A stretch of DNA of 6,017 nucleotides from contig JAICMB010000223.1 of the NCBI GenBank assembly GCA_025929455.1, forward strand, positions 1 through 6,017, given 5' to 3'. The translations under genes were made by a program, and so were the position numbers. Positions 5,641-6,017 of the stretch are shown in pieces. This DNA comes from Bryobacteraceae bacterium. GTDB lineage: Bacteria; Acidobacteriota; Terriglobia; Bryobacterales; Bryobacteraceae. Below the pieces are notes generated by a model. It had not been told where the DNA came from and made no database searches. It saw only the letters and a program-made list of their open reading frames with translations. Numbering within the stretch: the first letter of the stretch is position 1; the number at the start of each line of letters is the position of its first letter.

Positions 5641-6017
5641 TTGAACCACACAGAGACGAAAAGCTACGATGAGCGTCCACTGCCGGCGGACTTCGGACAA
5701 GTCGCGGAGCAGTTGCGCCGTTCGACGGTTCGCGTCGCGAGCGGCTCGGACGGCAGCGGCTCCGGCGTCATCTGGCGCGCGAACGGTCTTGTCATCACGA
5801 ATGCGCACGTGGCCGCTTCCGATTCGCCGCGTATCGAACTGTGGGATGGGCGTGCGTTCCCCGCTCGCGTTCTGGGCCGCGATCATTACCGCGACCTCGC
5901 GGCGTTGCAGGTGAACACGCGCGGTCTCCCCGCCATATCCTCAGACCGGCGCGACCCGCCGCGTCCGGGGGAACTCGCCATCGCGGTCGGCAATCCGCTC
6001 GGCTTCACCGGCGCGCT
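5641..6017 (+). CDS. Second trypsin-like S1C (HtrA/Deg-type) serine protease, partial (3' end beyond window)
   Basis: The first 125 codons are present. The TTG start is fixed by an in-frame TAA 15 bases upstream and by GAGGAG just ahead of it. Visible motifs are SGSGVIWRANGLVITNAHV (39-57) with catalytic His56, RDLAALQV (84-91) with catalytic Asp85, and AIAVGNPLGFTG (113-124), the standard HtrA strand leading towards the serine box, which lies outside the window. The N-terminus (NHTETKSYDERPLPAD) is polar, with no signal peptide, as in the preceding gene. The two proteins share the SG-(L/V)-IWR-x-x-G-(V/L)-V-(V/I)-T core, so they look like an old tandem duplication, with this copy closer to the family consensus. 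Whether a PDZ domain follows cannot be seen. Confidence 0.85.
   Translation, partial: MNHTETKSYDERPLPADFGQVAEQLRRSTVRVASGSDGSGSGVIWRANGLVITNAHVAASDSPRIELWDGRAFPARVLGRDHYRDLAALQVNTRGLPAISSDRRDPPRPGELAIAVGNPLGFTGA

Noticed and set aside
5404..5886. 160-residue minus-strand frame between the proteases
   Set aside because: It is antisense to the PDZ domain of the first protease and the start of the second; no domain is visible.
5669..5914. 81-residue plus-strand frame starting with ATG at 5669
   Set aside because: It is out of frame with the second protease, whose TTG-started frame contains the conserved His and Asp motifs.
1..6017. A new defence, mobile or biosynthetic system
   Set aside because: All genes fall into housekeeping or common families, and no transposase, integrase, CRISPR, toxin-antitoxin or defence signature was found.

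Overview
The window is GC-rich, tightly packed bacterial chromosome. Gene content, the style of the ATP synthase genes and the repeated intergenic palindromes suggest an acidobacterium of the Solibacter/Bryobacterales type. That placement is inference from general likeness; the window holds no rRNA or other marker that fixes it.

Layout. Seven genes lie on the minus strand and run from about 4542 down to the left edge: atpZ-like, atpI-like, atpB (F0 subunit a), atpE (F0 subunit c), a DapA/NAL-superfamily protein, an exported TPR protein and a GNAT acetyltransferase that is cut by the left edge. Across a 111-base divergent gap, two tandem trypsin-like (S1C/HtrA-type) serine protease genes run rightwards; the second is cut by the right edge. 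No rRNA, tRNA, CRISPR array or insertion sequence was recognised, and no stretch over 300 bases lacks a gene.

How the genes work together. atpZ-atpI-atpB-atpE form a compact membrane-sector (F0) operon. AtpI and AtpZ are small accessory membrane proteins, subunit a is the stator half-channel with its essential arginine, and subunit c forms the rotor ring. The b, delta, alpha, gamma, beta and epsilon subunits do not follow atpE; the next genes are unrelated, so the ATP synthase operon is split here or resumes outside the window. Subunit c has an N-terminal leader resembling a cleavable signal peptide, and an ion-site pattern (Gln, Glu-Ser, Tyr) that partly matches the Na+-binding signature.

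Points worth a second look: (1) the DapA-like protein has Glu where the family has its Schiff-base lysine, and also lacks the usual Thr-Thr of the TTGE-type motif; (2) two intergenic hairpins on the same strand share 16 identical bases and look like a dispersed palindromic repeat; (3) the tandem HtrA-like proteases have no signal peptide, and the complete one has an altered serine box (WSSGGA instead of GNSGGP). I found no clear new multi-gene defence or mobile system.
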